The notes under the pieces: model-generated
Seen by the model: only the letters and a program-made list of their open reading frames with translations
What the model was told of the DNA's origin: nothing
Databases searched by the model: none
Made by a program: the position numbers and the translations under genes
Assembly (NCBI GenBank): GCA_023433945.1
Contig: JAEYTP010000079.1
Location: 29,982-93,981, forward strand
Direction of reading: 5' to 3'
Source: Bacillota bacterium
Lineage (GTDB): Bacteria > Bacillota > Clostridia > Acetivibrionales > DSM-1351
Length of the DNA stretch: 64,000 bases
Shown: positions 60,881 to 64,000 of the stretch, one piece after another
How the letters are laid out: the number at the start of each line of letters is the position of its first letter
Numbering within the stretch: position 1 is the first letter of the stretch

Positions 60881-62005
60881 ATGCAATATCGAACTTTAGG
60901 AGAAACTGGTGTTTCTATTTCAACTCTTGGATTTGGGGCAATGAGATTTCCTCAGATAGAATGTAATGGAAAACAGATTTTCGATACTGATGAAAGTATA
61001 AAAATTATGCGTAGAGCATATGAGCTAGGGGTTAATTATATTGATACAGCTCCGTATTATTGCAATGGTGAAAGTGAAGTAATTGTTGGCAAAGCAATCA
61101 AGGGCATTCGCGACAAGGTTTACCTCTCAACCAAGAATCCTATAGAAGATGCTTCTGGAGAGCACTTCATGGAAAGACTGGAGAAGTCTTTGAAAAAACT
61201 AGATACTGATTATATAGATTTTTATCATATGTGGGGCATCAATTGGGAACAATTTGTTGAGAAAATTAATGTAAAAAACGGCCCTTTGGAATTCGCTCAG
61301 AGAGCAAAGGAGCAAGGTATCATCAAGCATATTTCCTTCTCTTTTCATGATAAGCCTGAGAATATGATTAAGCTTATTGATACAGGATATTTTGAGACTG
61401 TATTATGCCAGTACAATATGCTTGATAGAAGTAACGAAGCTGCAATAGCGCATGCACACGAAAATGGTCTAGGCGTTGTTGTTATGGGTCCCGTTGGCGG
61501 AGGAAGATTAGGGGAACCTTCTCCTGTAATACAAAAGTTGATTCCAGGTGGCTCAAAAAGTAGCGCTGAGCTTGCATTAAGGTTTGTTATCTCAAATCCT
61601 AATGTTACTTGTGCGCTTTCTGGAATGGGCAGTTTGGAAATGGTGGAACAAAATGCACAGACTGCTTCAAATGTTGCAGAGCTTACTGCAAAAGAAATTG
61701 AAGGCATTAATTTAGCTATGGAACAGAATAAAAAACTAGCTGACCTATACTGTACCGGCTGTAATTATTGTATGCCATGTCCACAGGATATTAATATTCC
61801 TCTTAACTTCCAGTTAATGAATTATCATAAGGTTTACGGACTTACTGAGCATGCTAAAAACTCTTATCAGCAAATTGGTAAGGTTGACTGGATGAAAGGT
61901 AAGCAGGCTAGTGAATGTATTGACTGCGGTATTTGTGAAGAAAAATGTCCCCAAAAGCTAAGTATTCGTGAGCAGCTTAAAGAAACAGCTAAGACGCTAG
62001 GATAG
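60881..62005 (+). CDS. Aldo/keto reductase with C-terminal 4Fe-4S domain
   Basis: 374 residues. An AKR barrel comes first (LGFGAMRFPQ, YIDTAPYYCNGESE with Asp/Tyr, LSTKNPIED with Lys, FYHMWG with His). The C-terminus has cysteine clusters LYCTGCNYCMPCPQ (C-x2-C-x2-C-x2-C) and SECIDCGICEEKCPQ, giving room for 4Fe-4S centres. The class is common in anaerobes and may couple NAD(P)H or ferredoxin to reduction of an unknown carbonyl. AGGAGG lies 7 bases before the ATG. A large repeat array starts 75 bases after its stop. Confidence 0.92.
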   Translation: MQYRTLGETGVSISTLGFGAMRFPQIECNGKQIFDTDESIKIMRRAYELGVNYIDTAPYYCNGESEVIVGKAIKGIRDKVYLSTKNPIEDASGEHFMERLEKSLKKLDTDYIDFYHMWGINWEQFVEKINVKNGPLEFAQRAKEQGIIKHISFSFHDKPENMIKLIDTGYFETVLCQYNMLDRSNEAAIAHAHENGLGVVVMGPVGGGRLGEPSPVIQKLIPGGSKSSAELALRFVISNPNVTCALSGMGSLEMVEQNAQTASNVAELTAKEIEGINLAMEQNKKLADLYCTGCNYCMPCPQDINIPLNFQLMNYHKVYGLTEHAKNSYQQIGKVDWMKGKQASECIDCGICEEKCPQKLSIREQLKETAKTLG

Positions 62006-62079
62006 CGCATACTATGCCGGATGTTGACTATATATGGGATAATTGATGTGTATATTTGGAATGAATAATCTGTATACTT

Positions 62080-62320
62080 ACTCGGAGGCTGTATACTGAC
62101 TTGGTGGCTGTACACCTACTTTGGTGGCTGTACACCTACTTGGTGGCTGTACACCTACTTTGGTGGCTGTACACCTCTTGGTGGCTGTACACCTCTTGGT
62201 GGCTGTACACCTACTTTGGTGGCTGTACACCTACTTGGTGGTTGTGCACCACTTGGTGGTTGTGCACTTACTTGGTGGTTGTGCACCACTTGGTGGTTGT
62301 GCACCACTTGGTCAAGCGGT
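62080..62320. repeat. ~19-bp tandem repeat, about twelve units
   Basis: Head-to-tail copies of TTGGTGGCTGTACACCTACT (17-21 bp), drifting toward TTGGTGGTTGTGCACCACT in the right half. Every unit contains GGTG and CACC that can pair. Reading frames across it are artefacts. Confidence 0.95.
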
Positions 62321-62530
62321 AAGTCGCTTGATCAAGCTGTTTATATGGAATAATGAACAAATAGTCTATATATGTAAAATGAATAATCTGATAGGTCAAA
62401 TAAAAAGTCTGGATATTTACTTGCGGACTGTATACTAGCTTGCCAAGCGGTAACGTCGCTTGTACAATCTCTTTATATGAAATAATAAGCAAATAGTCTA
62501 TATAGGCCAAATGAATAATCTGATAGGTAA
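62313..62530. repeat. Direct duplication of an ~86-bp segment
   Basis: 62313-62398 and 62444-62530 share CAAGCGGTAA-(C)GTCGCTTG, TTTATATG-AATAAT, CAAATAGTCTATATA and ATGAATAATCTGATAGGT in the same order, offset by 131 bp. Each start contains AAGCG/CGCTT arms. Confidence 0.8.
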
Positions 62531-62568
62531 ATGAATATTCTATATATTTCGGTAAGATAATGTTGGAT

Positions 62569-62606
62569 AAACCACCCTGGCTAACTTAATTTTCGCAGGG
62601 TGGTTT
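62569..62606. terminator. Bidirectional terminator
   Basis: AAACCACCCTG (62569-62579) and CAGGGTGGTTT (62596-62606) form a perfect 11-bp stem between convergent genes. TTGTTAAT follows on the plus strand. Confidence 0.75.
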
Positions 62607-62638
62607 GTTAATATTAATGGACCGCATTAGTATAAATA

Positions 62639-63433
62639 TTACATAACTTCAAATAATGGCTCATTGGCAATGAACTCAATATGGATAGAAGGAAACTTTT
62701 TATGAAGTCTCTCTGCTAACATATCCATAGCGGGCATTTCACTTTCTGCATGACCTAGTACAACTAGAGCTTTCTTGTTTCCCTGACTAATTGAATCCCT
62801 GACATATTCCGGGCTCTCCCATTCGGGTCCCTCGCCGTAAATTACAACATCAGGTTGCTGCTGCTCAAACAGAGGGATTACAAGTTGCCCGGAGCCCCTA
62901 TAACCCGCTAAAACCCCTACTTTGGTACAAACCATGCTTATATTTCCCATTACTCTGACAAACTTTAGTCCCAGCCTCATTTTTATATATATGATTAGCC
63001 TGTCAAGTGATATTTCGGGTACTTCTACTACACATGCTGTGGAACATCTGAAAATTTCATAGCTATTCCATTTCAATTTTGACAGCAGGCCAGCCGTTAC
63101 TCCATCGGGCGTACATCTATGAATATGGTCATGATATCTGAAAATTGCAATTCCACACTGATTAATAGCATCAACTTTATTAACATAAACACTATTCCTC
63201 ACCAGTTCCTTATGCTCTGGCCTATGACTATATCCAATCCCCTCATGTGAAATGATTAAATTCACACCAGCTGCCTTAGCTGCTTCAATTACACTTTGAG
63301 TAGCTATGAATGTGACCATTATACCGGTTACTAATGCATTCTCGTCGCCATACTCCAACCCGTCTACCGTATTGTCTACCTGTATCCGTGGTTCCATTAT
63401 TTCATTAATAATATCTCTGATACGAAATTCCAT
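62639..63433 (-). CDS. Nif3-like dinuclear metal centre protein (DUF34)
   Basis: 264 residues. Nif3/YqfO family, whose members bind two metal ions in a hexameric ring; cellular function is unsettled. Matching segments are VTFIATQSVIEAAKAAGVNLIISHEG, FRYHDHIHRCTPDGVT and the C-terminal VVLGHAESE (usual G-H-x-x-(S/T)-E). The first metal motif reads S-H-E rather than the usual (T/S)-H-H, so one ligand may differ. AAGGAG precedes the ATG. It stands alone. Confidence 0.85.
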   Translation of the reverse strand: MEFRIRDIINEIMEPRIQVDNTVDGLEYGDENALVTGIMVTFIATQSVIEAAKAAGVNLIISHEGIGYSHRPEHKELVRNSVYVNKVDAINQCGIAIFRYHDHIHRCTPDGVTAGLLSKLKWNSYEIFRCSTACVVEVPEISLDRLIIYIKMRLGLKFVRVMGNISMVCTKVGVLAGYRGSGQLVIPLFEQQQPDVVIYGEGPEWESPEYVRDSISQGNKKALVVLGHAESEMPAMDMLAERLHKKFPSIHIEFIANEPLFEVM

Positions 63434-63521
63434 GTAAAAAACTCCTTACACATATTACTGCTAAATAGTTCTACATATACGCAGCTAAATCCTTTGAGCA
63501 AAATATATTCCTTGTTTAATA

Positions 63522-63732
63522 AAATTGGGCTCGCACTGTGTTAAATTAATACCTGTCCAGGGTATATACCCTGCTCTTTATTGGTTTTGGGACCTAACCT
63601 CTGCTTTTTTGGCTGTTTAGGTCCCAAATTGGGCTCGCACTGATTATAAACCAATCCTGCCCGAGGGTATATACCCTGCTCTTTTATTGGTTTTGGGACC
63701 TAAACTCTGCTTTTTGGCTGTTTAGGTCCCAA
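63522..63732. repeat. Tandem duplication of a 104-bp structured element
   Basis: Two copies (63522-63625 and 63626-63732) share ATTGGGCTCGCACTG, a GGGTATATACCCTGCTCTTT block, and a hairpin TTGGGACCTAA/TTAGGTCCCAA (13-bp arms in the second copy). The first copy has the perfect palindrome CAGGGTATATACCCTG (63558-63573). It lies upstream of the Nif3-like gene. It may be a repeated small RNA or regulatory element. Confidence 0.85.
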
Positions 63733-63781
63733 TCTCTTTCCAACGCATTCATCATTTATAATCTAATTGGATCACATGTTA

Positions 63782-63828
63782 AAAAAGCAAACTGTAAGCG
63801 CATTACTGCGTTTACAGTTTGCTTTTTG
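63782..63828. terminator. Bidirectional terminator near the right edge
   Basis: AAAAAGCAAACTGTAA-G-CGC pairs with GCG-T-TTACAGTTTGCTTTTT around an ATTACT loop. Runs of T lie on both strands. It probably ends a minus-strand gene that lies to the right of the window. Confidence 0.75.
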
Positions 63829-63832
63829 ATTA

Positions 63833-64000
63833 GTTCATCCAGCCCACCTCACCGTCCACTGAGTTGCTGACTGAGTTGGCTGCCAGCACTAGCCACCTCG
63901 CTAGACATTGTGCTGACTACTGTGCACCCCTAACTGCCCACTGTGCTCGCCTATTGCACTGACCATTGGGATGGCCACATTGATAGCGTCTGGGATCTTC
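63833..64000. other. GC-rich repetitive right edge, no supported gene
   Basis: Visibly richer in G and C than the rest of the window. It has recurring ACTG/CAGT-type motifs (for example GCTGACTGAGTTGGCTG and GTGCTGACTACTGTGCACC). On the minus strand one frame is open for 32 codons from the edge to a TAG at 63901-63903. This could be the 3' end of a gene continuing outside the window, but it is too short to identify. Confidence 0.3.

Noticed and set aside
62080..62320. CRISPR array
   Set aside because: Units are contiguous and all similar; there are no unique spacers and no cas genes in the window.
62101..62438. Two overlapping open frames through the 19-bp array (VAVHLL-type repeats)
   Set aside because: Both frames lack binding sites and are simply stop-free because the repeat unit contains no stop codons in those frames.

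Overview
The window is AT-rich DNA from a spore-forming anaerobic Firmicute, most likely a member of class Clostridia. I infer this from the spore photoproduct lyase and YtaF genes, the corrinoid/ASKHA reductive-activation genes, many 4Fe-4S proteins, strong AGGAGG-type ribosome binding sites with frequent GTG/TTG starts, and the YesM/YesN-controlled sugar transporter. I see no tRNA, rRNA, CRISPR array, prophage or intact transposase. Genus-level placement is not possible from the sequence alone.

Layout. 1-9 kb: a partial CorA gene and TetR regulator, an XRE/S24-like regulator with trmB, a COG1915 enzyme, and two tandem chemoreceptor paralogues. 9-15 kb: splB with a sodium-coupled transporter, then pstSCA without pstB or phoU. 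14.6-23 kb: a corrinoid block (corrinoid protein, a frameshifted regulator relic, DUF1638, cobT, a RACo/RamA-type activator, DUF2148) facing cobU and cobS, plus deoB. 23-30 kb: a CapA/LtaS-like/TPR operon, an SGNH hydrolase, DUF1836 and YtaF. 30-40 kb: a hexokinase of the family best known in eukaryotes with cysK, an ATPase-less sugar ABC transporter with YesMN, and an Mn-type superoxide dismutase. 40-48 kb: a DUF362 ferredoxin protein, a membrane Mrr-like protein, a deacetylase/two-component/lipoprotein operon, and a ferredoxin gene with a palindromic operator candidate. 48-60 kb: a GGDEF-EAL protein, aldo/keto reductase, HD-GYP protein, mntH/mntR, an unusual receiver-kinase-phosphatase fusion with a receiver-STAS-like partner, and radC. 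60-64 kb: an iron-sulfur aldo/keto reductase, a Nif3-like protein and repeat-rich edges.

How genes work together. The corrinoid genes form a plausible module: CobU/CobS/CobT complete and lower-ligand the cobamide, the small protein carries it, and the ASKHA ferredoxin protein re-reduces it. No methyltransferase is present to say what the substrate is. The ABC transporter is probably induced by YesMN. GGDEF-EAL and HD-GYP proteins suggest local cyclic-di-GMP signalling.

The most striking non-coding feature is a set of short tandem-repeat arrays in intergenic DNA, each with its own unit (12 to about 104 bp). Several begin at, or run into, the stop codon of a gene. The most striking protein is the 818-residue fusion at 57130-59586, which joins a receiver, a PAS-like region, a CheA-like phosphotransfer and ATPase core, and a CheX-type phosphatase. 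Two genes (sod, cobU) have terminator-like hairpins pressed against their start codons.
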